Of a stretch of 64,000 nucleotides of DNA, positions 1-12,715 are shown piece by piece. The notes under the pieces were generated by a model. That model was given only the letters and a program-made list of their open reading frames with translations, had not been told where the DNA came from and ran no database searches. Origin of the DNA: Panulirus ornatus (lineage: Eukaryota; Arthropoda; Malacostraca; Decapoda; Palinuridae); assembly GCF_036320965.1 (NCBI RefSeq), contig NC_092240.1, forward strand, positions 57,530,552-57,594,551, read 5' to 3'. The translations under genes and the position numbers were made by a program. Position 1 is the first letter of the stretch. Each line of letters opens with the position of its first letter.

Positions 1-600
1 GAGGGAACGAGGAGAAGTGGGAGACCAAATTGGAGGTGGAAAGATGGAGTGAAAAAGATTTTGAGTGATCGGGGCCTGAACATGCAGGAGGTTGAAAGGT
101 GGGCAAGGAATAGAGTGAATTGGAACAATGTGGTATAACGGGGTCGACGTGCTGTCAATGGATTGAGCCAGGGCATGTGAAGCATCTGGGGTAAACCATG
201 GAAAGGTCTGTGGGGCCTGGATGTAGAAAGGGAGCTGTGGTTTCGGTGCATTATTACATGACAGCTAGAGACTGAGTGTGAACGAATGGGGCCTTTGCTG
301 TCTTCCTAGCGCTACCTCGCACACATGAGGGGGGGGAGGGGGTTGTTATTTCATGTGTGGCAGGGTGGCGATGGGAATGAATAAAGGCAGACAATATGAA
401 TTATGTACGTGTGTATATATGAATATGTCTGTGTGTGTATATATATGTATACGTTGAGATGTATAGGTATGTATATTTGAGTGTGTGGACGTGTATGTGT
501 ATACATGTGTATGTGGGTGGGTTGGGCCATTCTTTTGTCTGTTTCCTTGCGCTACCTCGCTAACGCGGGAGACAGTGACAAAGCAAAAGAAATAGATAAA
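1..600 (+). mobile_element. RTE-like LINE copy A1, 3' end
   Basis: The first 138 bases encode the C-terminus of the element's protein (GRPNWRWKDGVKKILSDRG) ending in TAA at 136-138, a few codons earlier than in sister copies (which end VVYRG-stop). The rest is a long-form 3' UTR with two copies of the GCTACCTCGC module (about 308-317 and 550-559) and a purine-rich tail from about 580. The copy enters from outside the window and is antisense to the host gene. Confidence 0.85.
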
Positions 601-649
601 ATACATACATATATGTTTTGTATACAAGACACAGAAAATAAGGACTTAC

Positions 650-737
650 CATTTTCATCTGCAATCTTCTGAAGAGTAGCTATGGCTTTCTCTGATTCTC
701 CAGATGCAGCATCAAATCTTGCACTCTCAGGTAACCA
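650..737 (-). CDS. SVOP: SVOP-like transporter, exon F (start of central cytoplasmic loop)
   Basis: 88 nt, 29 codons plus one base. The acceptor is AATTCCAG|TGGTTACC and the donor AAAATG|GTAAGT. It encodes [20 protein letters not shown] then TLQKIADEN. The W-L-P-E-S-A-R block directly after TM6 is a hallmark of SVOP/SV2 proteins and begins the large loop between the two six-helix halves. The exon leaves in phase 1, so the gene continues on the minus strand below position 1 with TM7-12. A plus-strand RTE-like copy ends about 40-60 bp beyond the donor, in antisense orientation to the gene. Confidence 0.88.
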
Positions 738-1286
738 CTGGAATTAAAATTTGCATGTACAGTTTAACAAAAAATCCCTTTCATCTTACTGTTAATAACC
801 ATGTGTATCATTATTAACTACTTTGACTATGGTACCGATGCAGAGACTTACTGCAAAGCACATCATTCATCTAATCTGTTCCTTTTTTAATCTTATCATC
901 TACCTTAAATTTATTCTTTTCCCTCTTAACAATTATGTATCATTCCTTTCGCATATCAACAAGTTCCTTATTAACAGTACAGATAGTATGGTATTTCCAA
1001 GTCTTTATCTCATACACCCATAAGATTTCCAGCAAGATCAATTTAAGACTGAAGACTGAGGGTAACCAAAGTAATGATTCTAAATGGCTCACCCAAATTT
1101 CGAGGAAAAGAGTGGTCTTTTAGCACAGACCTACATTCGTTAGAATCGTTTTGAAAAAAATTCATCAATTTCATTTCAGACATAGCAACTTTCATTTGTA
1201 TAAGTAATATATAAATGTAAAATATAAAAATACAAAAAACATGAAAAATAAATATCAAATTTAATTATCTATTTATTCATCATACA
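738..1286. other. Intron of the SVOP-like gene, no recognised element
   Basis: AT-rich sequence between exon F and the first family-B remnant. It contains only short frames with no recognisable protein similarity and no repeat shared with the rest of the window. Confidence 0.5.
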
Positions 1287-1405
1287 TAATCACTGTTTCC
1301 CGCATCAGCGAGGTAGCACCAGGATACAGACGAAGAATGGCTCATCCACTCATATATACATATATGTACATGAACGCCCACCCACACACATATATATATA
1401 TATAA

Positions 1406-1474
<69 letters not shown>

Positions 1475-1622
1475 CATATCAACATATATATTCACATACA
1501 GAGACATTACATACATACACATGTACATATTCATACTTGCTTGCCTTCATCCATTCCTGTTGCTACCCCGCCCATCTGGAAAACAGCATCGCTATCCCCT
1601 TTTTCAGCGAGGAAGTGCTATG
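1287..1622 (-). mobile_element. RTE-like family B, 3' UTR fragment (B1)
   Basis: Read on the minus strand it carries the older-family 3' end: a cagcgagg-type module near 1600, a second module (GGTGCTACCTCGCTGATGCG) near 1300-1320, and GCCATTCTT. No coding part remains. A (TA)n tract (about 1391-1468, broken by an A run) has grown inside the UTR. Confidence 0.75.
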
Positions 1623-1627
1623 AATAC

Positions 1628-1787
1628 AGACAATCACGTGTTTGCCAAATGGTGTCCTAGCTTCGTCTGTTCGATGAATATCAACTGACTGTTATACTTC
1701 TCTCTTGTGTCTCCCCTGATGATGTGATTATTACATGAAAGTGCACTTGGGAACTTATCGTGTTTCATTTTCCCTGTGGACTCATAG

Positions 1788-1793
<6 letters not shown>
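1628..1793 (+). mobile_element. Short (about 165 bp) TA-tailed interspersed element
   Basis: A discrete module beginning near aatcacgtgtttgccaaatg and ending ggactcataggaa directly at a (TA)n tract. It has no similarity to the RTE-like element and no reading frame. Its abrupt ends and (TA)n tail suggest a SINE-like passenger. I recall similar sequence recurring in decapod genomes, but only one copy lies in this window. Confidence 0.5.

Positions 1794-1863
<70 letters not shown>
1794..1863. repeat. (TA)n tract
   Basis: About 70 bp of nearly pure TA. It separates the 165-bp element from copy A2 and forms the left flank of the head-to-head pair A2/A3. Confidence 0.95.
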
Positions 1864-1866
<3 letters not shown>

Positions 1867-2168
1867 ATGCTGGTATACCACATCGATCCAATTCACTCTA
1901 TTCCTTGCCCTCCTTTCACCCTCCTGCATGTTCAGGCCCCGATCACACAAAATCTTTTTCACTCCATCTTTCCACCTCCAATTTGGTCTCCCACTTCTCC
2001 TCGTTCCCTCCACCTCCGACACATATATCCTCTTGGTCAATCTTTCCTCACTCATTCTCTCCATGTGCCCAATCCACTTCAAAACACCCTCTTCTGCTCT
2101 CTCAACCACGCTCTTTTTATTTCCACACATCTCTCTTACCCTTACGTTACTTACTCGATCAAACCACT
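1864..2168 (-). mobile_element. RTE-like copy A2, C-terminal fragment, left arm of a head-to-head pair
   Basis: On the minus strand it encodes the end of the protein from FDRVSNVRVREMCGNKKSVV through RPNWRWKDGVKKIL to VNWIDVVYQ. It lacks the 3' UTR and abuts (TA)n directly. At about 2168 it joins the 5'-truncated plus-strand copy A3. Confidence 0.85.
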
Positions 2169-2904
2169 CGATGGAACCATGGAAGCGGAAGTGGATCATA
2201 GGGTGGGGGAGGGGGCGAAAATTCTGGGAGCCTTGAAGAATGTGTGGAAGTCGAGAACATTATCTCGGAAAGCAAAAATGGGTATGTTTGAAGGAATAGT
2301 GGTTCCAACAATGTTGTATGGTTGCGAGGCGTGGGCTATGGATAGAGTTGTGTGCAGGAGGATGGATGTGCTGGAAATGAGATGTTTGAGGACAATGTGT
2401 GGTGTGAGGTGGTTTGATCGAGTAAGTAACGTAAGGGTAAGAGAGATGTGTGGAAATAAAAAGAGCGTGGTTGAGAGAGCAGAAGAGGGTGTTTTGAAAT
2501 GGTTTGGGCACATGGAGAAAATGAGTGAGGAAAGATTGACCAAGAGGATATATGCGTCGGAGGTGGAGGGAACGAGGAGAAGTGGGAGACCAAATTGGAG
2601 GTGGAAAGATGGAGTGAAAAAGATTTTGTGTGATCGGGGCCAGAACATGCAGGAGGGTGAAAGGAGGGCAAGGAATAGAGTGAATTGGATCGATGTGGTA
2701 TACCAGGGTTGACGTGCTGTCAGTGGATTGAATCAGGGCATGTGAAGCGTCTGGGGTAAACCATGGAAAGCTGTGTAGGTATGTATATTTGCGTGTGTGG
2801 ACGTATGTATATACATGTGTATGGGGGTGGGTTGGGCCATATCTTTCATCTGTTTCCTTGCGCTACTTCGCAAACGCGGGAGACAGCGACAAAGCAAAAA
2901 AAAA

Positions 2905-2908
<4 letters not shown>
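2169..2908 (+). mobile_element. RTE-like copy A3, right arm of the head-to-head pair
   Basis: It starts abruptly inside the coding region at DGTMEAEVDHRVGEGAKILG and is open to the normal stop near 2710 (VVYQG-stop). A short-form 3' UTR (internal deletion after ccatggaaag) and a tail gacaaagcaaaaaaaaa at the next (TA)n tract follow. A frame running 1735-2712 crosses the A2/A3 junction by chance. Confidence 0.88.

Positions 2909-2979
<71 letters not shown>
2909..2979. repeat. (TA)n tract
   Basis: About 70 bp of TA following the 3' end of copy A3; right flank of the pair. Confidence 0.95.
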
Positions 2980-2980
<1 letters not shown>

Positions 2981-3465
2981 CTCGAAAAGAGATTTCTTTT
3001 CTTTAGCATTTTTGTTACTGGTGAATTAACATACTTAAAGACAGCACCAATGATGATGATTTAAACTGGGTAAGAAGTTTGAAATGCAAGGGTAGACAAC
3101 TGTTTCTGCAGGGGAGAGAAGTTATGTAAAATTTACAATGAAGGAGTAGGAACATGGGTAACCTTAGCTAAAAATACAGAGGAAATGTTAAGAAAGAGGG
3201 AGTAGTTCAATAAAAGATATCAGAAACCAAAGCAGGTTCAAGATATGCTATAACAAAAATATTGGTGCCACTCCATTTAGCCAGCCAGCACATCTATGGG
3301 ATAATATCACTATGAACAGATATAGTAGGATAAGGAAAGATGTACAGTAAAACTTTGAAAAAAATATTGTTGACTTAGCAGGAAGTAATCCAAAACATTA
3401 TAAATTCATCAGGAGGAAATTGTCAGTTATAGAATAGCAAATCTGTACAAAGACAATACAATCCC
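2980..3465. other. Intronic sequence without recognised element
   Basis: AT-rich, no long frame and no similarity to other parts of the window that I can see. Confidence 0.45.
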
Positions 3466-3714
3466 CTATCCCTGGGGATAGGGGATTAAGAATATTTCCC
3501 ACGTATTCCCTGCGTGTCGTAGAAGGCGACTAAAAGGGGAGGGAGCGGGGGGCTGGAAATCCTCCCCTCTCTTTTTTTTTTTTTTTAATTTTCCAAAAGA
3601 AGGAACAGATGGGGCCAGGTGAGGGTATTCCAAAAACGGCCCAGTCCTCTGTTCTTAACGCTACCTCGCTAACGCGGGAAATGGTGAATAGTTTAAAAGA
3701 AAGAAAGAAAAAAA

Positions 3715-3716
<2 letters not shown>
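3466..3716 (+). mobile_element. Composite SINE-like element S1 (RTE 5' end fused to RTE-type 3' end)
   Basis: It starts with ATCCCTGGGGATAGGGG and the GAATATTTCCCACGTATTCC block also found at the 5' end of RTE-like copies (copy A4 near 7840-7890, copy B9 near 38690). After the GGGGGCTGGAAATCCTCCCC segment it diverges (ttttccaaaagaaggaacag). It ends with CGCTACCTCGCTAACGCGGG, matching the LINE 3' end, then a purine tail and (TA)n. It has no coding capacity. Confidence 0.75.

Positions 3717-3777
<61 letters not shown>
3717..3777. repeat. (TA)n tail of S1
   Basis: About 60 bp of TA, immediately followed by the start of S2. Confidence 0.95.
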
Positions 3778-4345
<568 letters not shown>

Positions 4346-7300
4346 ATATATATTTCATTTTGCTTTGTTGCCGTCTCCTGCGTTAGCGAGGTAGCGCAAG
4401 GAAACAGATTAAAGAATGGCCCAAGCCACCCACATACACATCCACACATGCAAATATACATACCTATACATCTCAACATATACATATACATACACACAGA
4501 GACATATACATATTTACACATATACATAATTCATACTGTCTGCCACCTCGCCACACATGAAATAGCAACCCCCTCCCCCCTAATGTGTGCGAGGTAGCGC
4601 TAGGAAAAGACAACAAAGACCCCATTCATTAACACTTAGTCTCTATCTGTCATGTAATAATGCACCCAAACCAAAGCTCCCTTTCCACATCCAGGCCCCA
4701 CAGAACATTCCATGGTTTACCCCAGACGCTTCACATGCCCTGGTTCAATCCATTGACAGCACGTTGACCACGGTATACCACATCATTCCAATTCACTTTA
4801 TTCCTTGCATGCCTTTCACCCTCCTGCATGTTCAGGCCCTAATCACTCAAAATCTTTTTCACTCCATCTTTCCACCTCCAATTTAGTCTCCCACTTCTCC
4901 TCGTTCCCTCCACCTCTGACACATATATCCTCTTGGTCAATCTTTCCTCACTCATTCTCTCCATGTGACCAAACCATTTCAAAACACCCTCTTCTGCTCT
5001 CTCAACCACACTCTTTTTATTACCACACATCTCTCTTACCCTTACATTACTTACTTGATCAAACCACCTCACACCACATATTGTCCTCAAACATCTCATT
5101 TCCAGCTCATCCACCCTCCTCCGCAAAACTCTACCCATAGCCCACGCCTTGCAACCATACAACATTATTGGAAACACTATTCCTTCAAACATACCCATTT
5201 TTACTTTCAAAGATAAAGTTCTTGACTTCCACACATTTTTCAAGGCTCTCAGAATTTTCGCCCCCTCCTCCACCCTATGATTCACTTCCACTTCCATGGT
5301 TCCATCCACTGCCAAATCCACTCCCAGATATCTAAAACACTTCACTTCCTCCAGTTTTTCTCCATTCAAACTTACCTCCCAATTGACTTGATCCTCAACA
5401 CTACTGTACCTAATAACCTTGCTCTTATTCACATTTACTCTCACCTTTCTTCTTTCACACACTCCACAAAACTCAGTCACCACCTTCTGCAGATTCTCAC
5501 ATGAATCAGCCACCAGTGCTGTATCATCAGCGAACAACAACTGACTCCCTTCCAAGGCTCTCTCATCCACAACAGACTGCATACTTGCCCCTCTTTCCAA
5601 AACTCTTGCATTCACCTCCCTAACAACCCCATCCATAAACAAATTAAACAACCATGGAGACATCACGCACCCCTGCTGCAAACCTACATTCACTGAGAAC
5701 CAATCACTTTCCTCTCTTCCTACATGTACACATGCCTTACATCCTCAATAAAAACTTTTCACTGCTTCTAACAACTTGCCTCCCACACCATATATTCTTA
5801 ATACCTTCCACAAAGCATCTCTATCAACTCTTATCATATGCCTTCTCCAGATCCATAAATGCTACATACAAATCCATTTGCTTTTCTAAGTATTTCTCAC
5901 ATACATTCTTCAAAGTAAACACCTGATCCACACATCCTCTACCACTTCTGAAACCACACTGCTCTTCCCCAATCTGATGCTCTGTACGTGCTTTGACCCT
6001 CTCAATCAATACCCTCCCATGTAATTTCCCAGGAATACTCAACAAACTTATACCTCTGTAATTTGAACACTCACCCTTGTCCCCTTTGCCTTTGTAAAAT
6101 GGCACTATGCAAGCATTCCGCCAATCCTCAGGCACCTCACCATGAATAATATATATATATATTAAATAACCTTACCAACCAGTCAACAATACAGTCACCC
6201 CTTTTTTTAATAAATTGCACCGCAATACCATCCAAACCCGCTGCCTTGCTTGCTTTCATCTTCCGCAAAACTTTTACAATCTCTTCTCTGTTTACCAAAT
6301 CATTCTCCCTAACCCTCTCACTTTGCACACCTTCTTGACCAAAACACCCTATATCTGCCACTCTATCATCAAACATATTAAAAAAACCTTGAAAATACTC
6401 ACTCCATCTCCTTCTCACATCACCACTACTTGTTATCAACTCCCCAGTAGCCCCCTTCACTGATGTTCTCATTGATTCACTTGACTTACACACATTATTT
6501 ACCTCCTTCCAAAACATCATTTTATTCTCCCTAAAATTTAATGATACTCTCTCACCCCAACTCTCATTTGCCCTCTTTTTCACCTCTTGCACCTATCTCT
6601 TGACCTCCTGCCTCCTTCTTTTATACATCTCCCAGTCATTTGCATTATTTCCCTGCAAAAATCGTCCAAATGCCTCTGTCTTCTCTTTCACTAACAATCT
6701 TACTTCTTCATCCCACCACTCACTACCCTTTCTAATCTGCCTACCTCCCATGCTTATCATGCCACAAGCATCTTTTGCACAAGCCACCACTGCTTCCCTA
6801 AATACATCCCATTCCTCCCCCACTCCCCTTATGTCCTTTGTTCTCACCTTTTTCCATTCTGTATTCAGTCTCTCCTGGTACTTCCTCACACAAGTCTCCT
6901 TCCCAAGCTCACTTACTCTCACCACTCTCTTCACCCCAACATTCTCTCTTCTTTTCTGAAAACCTCTACAAATTTTCACCTTCGCCTCCACAAGATAATG
7001 ATCAGACATCTTTCCAGTTGCACCTCTCAGCACATTAACATCCAAATGTCTCTCTTTCGTGCGCCTATCAATTAACATGTAATCCAATAACGCTCTCTGG
7101 CCATTTCTCCTACTTACATACGTATACTTATGTATAACTCTCTTTTGAAACCAGGTATTCCCAATCACCAGTCCTTTTTCAGCACATAAATCTACAAGCT
7201 CTTCACCATTTCCATTTACAACACTGAACACCCCATGTACACCAATTATTCCTTCAAATTCCACATTACTCACCTTTGCATTCAAATCACCCATCACTAT

Positions 7301-7885
7301 GACCCGGTCTCATGTATCAAAACTACTAACACACTCACTCAGTTGCTCCCAAAACACTTGCCTCTCATGTTCTTTCTTCTCATGCCCGGGTGCATATGCA
7401 CCAATAATCACCCATCTCTCTCCATCCACTTTTAGTTTTACCCATATCAATCTAGAGTTTACTTTCTTACACTCTATCACATACTCCCACCACTCCTGTT
7501 TCAGGAGTAGTGCTACTCCTCCCCTTGCTCTTGTCCTCTCACTAACCCCTGACTTTACTCCCAAGGCATTACCAAACCACTCTTCCCCTTTACCCTTGAG
7601 CTTCATTTCACTCAGAGTCAAAACATCCAGGTTCCGTTCCTCAAACATATTACCTATCTCTCTTTTTTCTCATCATGGTTACATCCACACACATTTAAAC
7701 ACCCCAATCTGAGCCTTTGAGGAGGATGAGCACACCCCGTGTGACTCCTTCTTCTGTCTCCCCCTTTTAGAAAGTTAAAATACAAGGAGTGGAGGGTTTC
7801 TGGCCCCCCGCTCCCATCCCCTTTAGTTGCCTTCTACGACATGTGAGGAATGCGCGGGAAGTATTCTTTCTCCCCCATCCCTGGG
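4346..7885 (-). mobile_element. RTE-like LINE copy A4, near full length, decayed
   Basis: Reads 5' to 3' from about 7885 down. The 5' UTR (7650-7885) contains the segment shared with S1-S3. The protein start MFEERNLDVLTLSEMKLKGK is near 7648. The endonuclease (GAYAPGHEKK near 7390; DLNAKVSN near 7290; SDHYLVEAK near 7000), an approximately 200-residue linker, RT (FADDTALVAD near 5530) and the C-terminal domain (YGCKAWAMGR near 5150) follow, then a long 3' UTR. The frame is broken at four points I can place: TGA near 7308 and 5748 (both from CGA), a stop near 6592, and a small TA expansion at 6150-6163 in RT. Together with A5 it gives the most complete view of the family (about 3.4-3.5 kb, one ORF of roughly 960 codons when intact). 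Confidence 0.88.
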
Positions 7886-10800
7886 GATAGGGGTGTCTAA
7901 ATGTGTGTGGATGTAACCAAGATGAGAAAAAAGGAGAGATAGGTAGTATGTTTGAGGAAAGGAACCTGGATGTTTTGGCTCTGAGTGAAATGAAGCTCAA
8001 GGGTAAAGGGGAGGAGTGATTTGGGAATGTCTTGGGAGTAAAGTCAGGGGTTAGTGAGAGGACAAGAGCAAGGGAACGAGTAGCACTACTCCTGAAACAG
8101 GAGTTTTGGGAGTATGTGAGAGTGTAAGAAAGTAAACTCTAGATTGATATGGGTAAAACTGAAAGTTGATGGAGAGAGATGGGTGACTATTGGTGCATAT
8201 GCACCTGGGCATGAGAAGAAAGATCGTGAGAGGCAAGTGTTTTGGGAACAGCTGAATGAGTGTGTTAGTGGTTTTGATGAACACAAGACCAGGTTATAGT
8301 GATGGGTGATTTGAATGCAAAGGTGAGTAATGTGGCAGTTGAGGGAATAATTGGTATACATGGGGTGTTCAGTGTTGTAACTGGAAATGGTGAAGAGCTT
8401 GTAGATTTATGTGCTGAAAAAGAACTGGTGATTGGGAATACCTGGTTTAAAAAGTGAGATATACATAAGTATACGTATGTAAGTAGGAGAGATGGACAGA
8501 GAGCATTATTGGATTACATGTTAATTGATAGGCATGCGAAAGAGAGACATTTGGACGTTAACCGTGCTGAGAGGTGCAAGTGGAGGGATGTCTGATTGTT
8601 ATCTTGCGGAGGCGAAGGTGAAGATTTGTAGAGGTTTTCAGAAAAGAAGAGAGAATGTTGGGGTGAAGAGAGTGGTGAGAGTAAGTGAGCTTGGGAAGGA
8701 GACTTGTGTGAGGAAGTACCAGGAGAGACTGAGTACAGGAATGGAAAAAGGTGAGAACAAAGAAGGTAAGGGGAAAGGGGTAGGAATGTGATGTATTTAG
8801 GGAAGCAGTGATGGCCTGCGCAAAAGATGCTTGTGGCATGAGAAGCGTGGGAGGTGGGTTGATTGGAAAGGGTAGTGAGGATTATTGGTGAAAGAGAAGA
8901 GAGAGGCATTTGGACAATTTTTGCAGGGAAAAAATGCAATTGAGTGGGAGATGTATAAAAGAAAGAGGCAGGGAGTCAAGAGAAAGGTGCAAGAGGTGAA
9001 GAGGGCAAATGAGAGTTGGGGTGAGCGAGTATCATTAAATTATAGGGAGAATAAAAAGATATTTTGGAAGGAGGTAAATAAAGTGCGTAAGACAAGGGAG
9101 CAACTGGGAACTTCGGTGAAGGGGGCTAATGGGGAGGTGATAACAAGTAGTGGTGATGTGAGGAGGAGATGGAGTGAGTATTTTGAAGTTTTGTTGAATG
9201 TTTTTGATGATAGAGTGGCAGATATAGGGTGTTTGGTCGAGGTGGTGTGCAAAGTGAGAGGGTTAGGGAGGACGATTTGGTAAACAGAGAAGAGGTAGTA
9301 AAAGCTTTGCAGAAGATGAATGCCGGCAAGGCAGCAGGTTTGAATGGTATTGCAGTGGAATTTATTAAAAAAGGGGGTGACTATTGTTGACTGGTTGGTA
9401 AGGTTATTTAATGTATGTATGATTCATGGTGAGGTGCTTGAGGATTGGCGGAATGCTCGCATAGTGCCATTTTACAAAGGCAAAGGGGATAAGAGTGAGT
9501 GCTCAAATTACAGAGGTATAAGTTTGTTGAGTATTCCTGGGAAATTATATGGGAGGGTATTGATTGAGAGGGTGAAGGCATGTACAGAGCATCAGATTGG
9601 GGAAGAGCAGTGTGGTTTTAGAAGTGGTAGAGGATGTGTGGATCAGGTGTTTGCTCTGAAGAATGTATGTGAGAAATACTTAGAAAAGCAAATGGATTTG
9701 TATGTAGCATTTATGGATCTGGAGAGGGCATATGATAGAGTTGATAGAGATGCTCTGTGGAAGGTATTAAGAATATATGGTGTGGGAGGCAAGTTGGTAG
9801 AAGCAGTGAAAAGTTTTTATTGAGGATGTAAGGCATGTGTACGTGTAGGAAGAGAGGAAAGTGATTGGTTCTCAGTGAATGTAGGTTTGCGGCAGGGGTG
9901 TTTGATGTCTCCATGGTTGTTTAATTTGTTTATGGATGGGGTTGTTAGGGAGGTGAATGCAAGGGTTTTGGAAAGAGGGGCAAGTATCCAGTCTGTTGTG
10001 GATGAGAGAGCTTGGGAAGTGAGGCAGTTGTTGTTTGCTGATGATACAGCGCTGGTGGCTGATTCATGTGAGAAACTGCAGAAGGTGGTGACTGAGTTTG
10101 GTAAAGTGTGTGAAAGAAGAAAGGTGAGAGTAAATGTGAATAAGAGCAAGGTTATTAGGTACAGTAGGGTTGAGGGTCAAGTCAATTGGGAGGTAAGTCT
10201 GAATGGAGAAAAACTGGAGGAAGTGAAGTGTTCTAGATATCTGGGAGTAGATCTGGCAGCGGATGGAACCATGGAAGCGGAAGTGAATCATAGGGTGGGG
10301 GAGGGGGCGAAAATTCTGGGAACCTTGAAAAATGTGTGGAAGTTGAGAACATTATCTTGGAAAGCAAAAATGGGTATGTTTGAAGGAATAGTGTTTCCAA
10401 CAATGTTGTATGGTTGTGAGGCGTGGGCTATGGATAAAGTTGTGCGCAGGAGGGTGGATGTGCTGGAAATGAGATGTTTGAGGACAATATGTGGTGTGAG
10501 GTGGTTTGATCAAGTAAGTAATGTAAGGGTAAGAGAGATGTGTGGTAATAAAAAGAGTGTGGTTGAGAGAGCAGAAGAGGGTGTTTTGAAATGGTTTGGT
10601 CACATGGAGAGAATGAGTGAGGAAAGATTGACCAAGAGGATATATGTGTCGGAGGTGGAGGGAACGAGGAGAAGTGGGAGACCAAATTGGAGGTGGAAAG
10701 ATGGAGTGAAAGAGATTTTGAGTGATCGGGGCCTGAACATGTAGGAGGGTGAAAGGCGTGCAAGGAATAGAGTGAATTGGAACGATGTGGTATACCGGGG

Positions 10801-11240
10801 TTGACGTGCTATCATTGGATAGAACCAGGGCATGTGAAGTGTCTGGGGTAAACCATGGAAAGTTGTGTGGGGCCTGGATGTGGAAAGGGAGCTGTGGTTT
10901 CGGTGCATTATTACATGACAGCTAGAGACTGAGTGTGAACGAATGGGGCCTTTGTTGTCTTTTCCTAGTGCTACCTCATACACATGAGGGGGGAGGGTGT
11001 TGTTATTTCATGTGTGGCGAGGTGGCGATGGGGATAAATAAAGGCAGACAGTATGAATTATGTACATGTGTATATATGTATACGTCTGTATGTGTATATG
11101 TATGTGTACATTGAGATGTATAGGTATGTATATTTGCGTGTGTGGACGTGTATGTATATACATGTGTATGTGTTGGGCCATTCTTTCACCTGCTTCCTTG
11201 TGCTACCTTGCTAACGCGGGAGACAGCGACTGAGGAAAAT
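7886..11240 (+). mobile_element. RTE-like LINE copy A5, near full length, decayed
   Basis: Joined head to head with A4 at the shared 5' motif ATCCCTGGGGATAGGGG (about 7877-7893), so the two 5' ends face each other. It begins tgtctaaatgtgtgtggatg, just inside the normal 5' UTR. Endonuclease, linker, RT and C-terminal regions are present but in several frames (breaks near 8020-8290, 8460, 8790, 9285 and 9370; TGA at 9822-9824 from CGA; TAG at 10742-10744). RT catalytic motif FADDTALVAD lies near 10040. The long 3' UTR ends with GAGACAGCGACTGAGG and an AT-rich tail that merges with the tail of A6. Confidence 0.87.
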
Positions 11241-11280
11241 AATAATAATCATAATAATATATATATATATATATTTTTTT
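11241..11280. repeat. Shared AT-rich tail between A5 and A6 (tail to tail)
   Basis: aataataatcataata then (AT)n and a T run. The plus-strand tail of A5 and the minus-strand tail of A6 meet here. Confidence 0.8.
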
Positions 11281-12638
11281 TTGCCGCTGTCTCCCGCGTT
11301 TGCGAGGTAGCGCAAGGAAACAGACGAAAGAAATGGCCCAACCCACCCCCAATACACATGTATATACATACACGTCCACACACGCAAATATACATACCTA
11401 CACAGCTTTCCATGGTTTACCCCAGACGCTTCACATGCCCTGGTTCAATCCACTGACAGTACGTCAACCCCGGTATACCACATCGATCCATTTCACATTC
11501 ACTCTATTCCTTGCCCTCCTTTCACCCTCCTGCATGCTCAGGCCCCGATCACACAAAATCTTTTTCACTCCATCTTTCCACCTCCAATTTGGTCTCCCAC
11601 TTCACCTCGTTTCCTCCACCTCCGACACATATATCCTCTTGGTCAATCTTTCCTCACTCATTTTCTCCATGTGCCCAAACCATTTCAAAACACCCTCTTC
11701 TGCTCTCTCAACCACGCTCTTTTTATTTCCACACATCTCTCTTACCCTTACGTTACTTACTCGATCAAACCACCTCACACCACACATTGTCCTCAAACAT
11801 CTCATTTCCAGCACATCCATCCTCCTGCGCACAACTCTATCCATAGCCCACGCCTCGCAACCATACAACATTGTTGGAACCACTATTCCTTCAAACATAC
11901 CCATTTTTGCTTTCTGAGATAATGTTCTCGACTTCCACACATTCTTCAAGGCTCCCAGAATTTTTGCCCCCTACCCCACCCTATGATCCACTTCCGCTTC
12001 TATGGTTCCATCCGCTCCCAGATCCACTCCCAGATATCTAAAACACTTTACTTCCTCCAGTTTTTCTCCATTCAAACTTACCTCCCAATTGACTTGACCC
12101 TCAACCCTACTGTACCAAATAACCTTGCTCTTATTCACATTTACTCTTAACTTTCTTCTTTCACACCCTTTACCAAACTCAGTCACTAGCTTCTGCAGTT
12201 TCTCACATGAATCAGCCACCAGCGCTGTATCATCAGCGAACAACAACTGACTCACTTCCCAAGCTCTCTCATCCCCAACAGACTTCATACTTGCCCCTCT
12301 TTCCAAAACTCTTGCATTTACCTCCCTAACAACCCCATCCATAAACAAATTAAACAACCATGGAGACATCACACACCCCTGCCGCAAACCTACATTCACT
12401 GAGAACCAATCACTTTCCTCTCTTCCTACACGTACACATGCCTTACATCCTCGATAAAAACTTTTCACTGCTTCTAACAACTTGCCTCCCATACCATATA
12501 TTCTTCATACCTTCCACAGAGCATCTCTATCAACTCTATCATATGCCTTCTCCAGATCCATAAATGATACATACAAATCCATTTGCTTTTCTAAGTATTT
12601 CTCACATACATTCTTCAAAGCAGACACCTGATCCACAC
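11281..12638 (-). mobile_element. RTE-like LINE copy A6, 5' truncated
   Basis: Short-form 3' UTR (11281-11470), C-terminal domain and RT on the minus strand, ending at VDQVSALKNVCEKYLEKQMD near 12635. FADDTALVAD is near 12230. One stop and small shifts occur near 11950-11975. The 5' truncation point abuts a (TA)n tract. Confidence 0.86.
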
Positions 12639-12651
12639 ATATATATATATG

Positions 12652-12706
<55 letters not shown>
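12639..12706. repeat. (TA)n tract with short CA run
   Basis: Simple repeat between the 5' break of A6 and the 3' end of the next element. Confidence 0.92.

Positions 12707-12715
<9 letters not shown>

Noticed and set aside
1735..2712. 325-codon open frame that looks like a gene with a Y-I-repeat domain
   Set aside because: It crosses a (TA)n tract, antisense LINE sequence and then the sense C-terminus of copy A3; the Tyr-Ile repeat is just TA read in frame.
3466..3716. tRNA-derived head in the SINE-like elements
   Set aside because: I could find no convincing A-box/B-box pair or cloverleaf; the 5' part is explained by the LINE 5' UTR.
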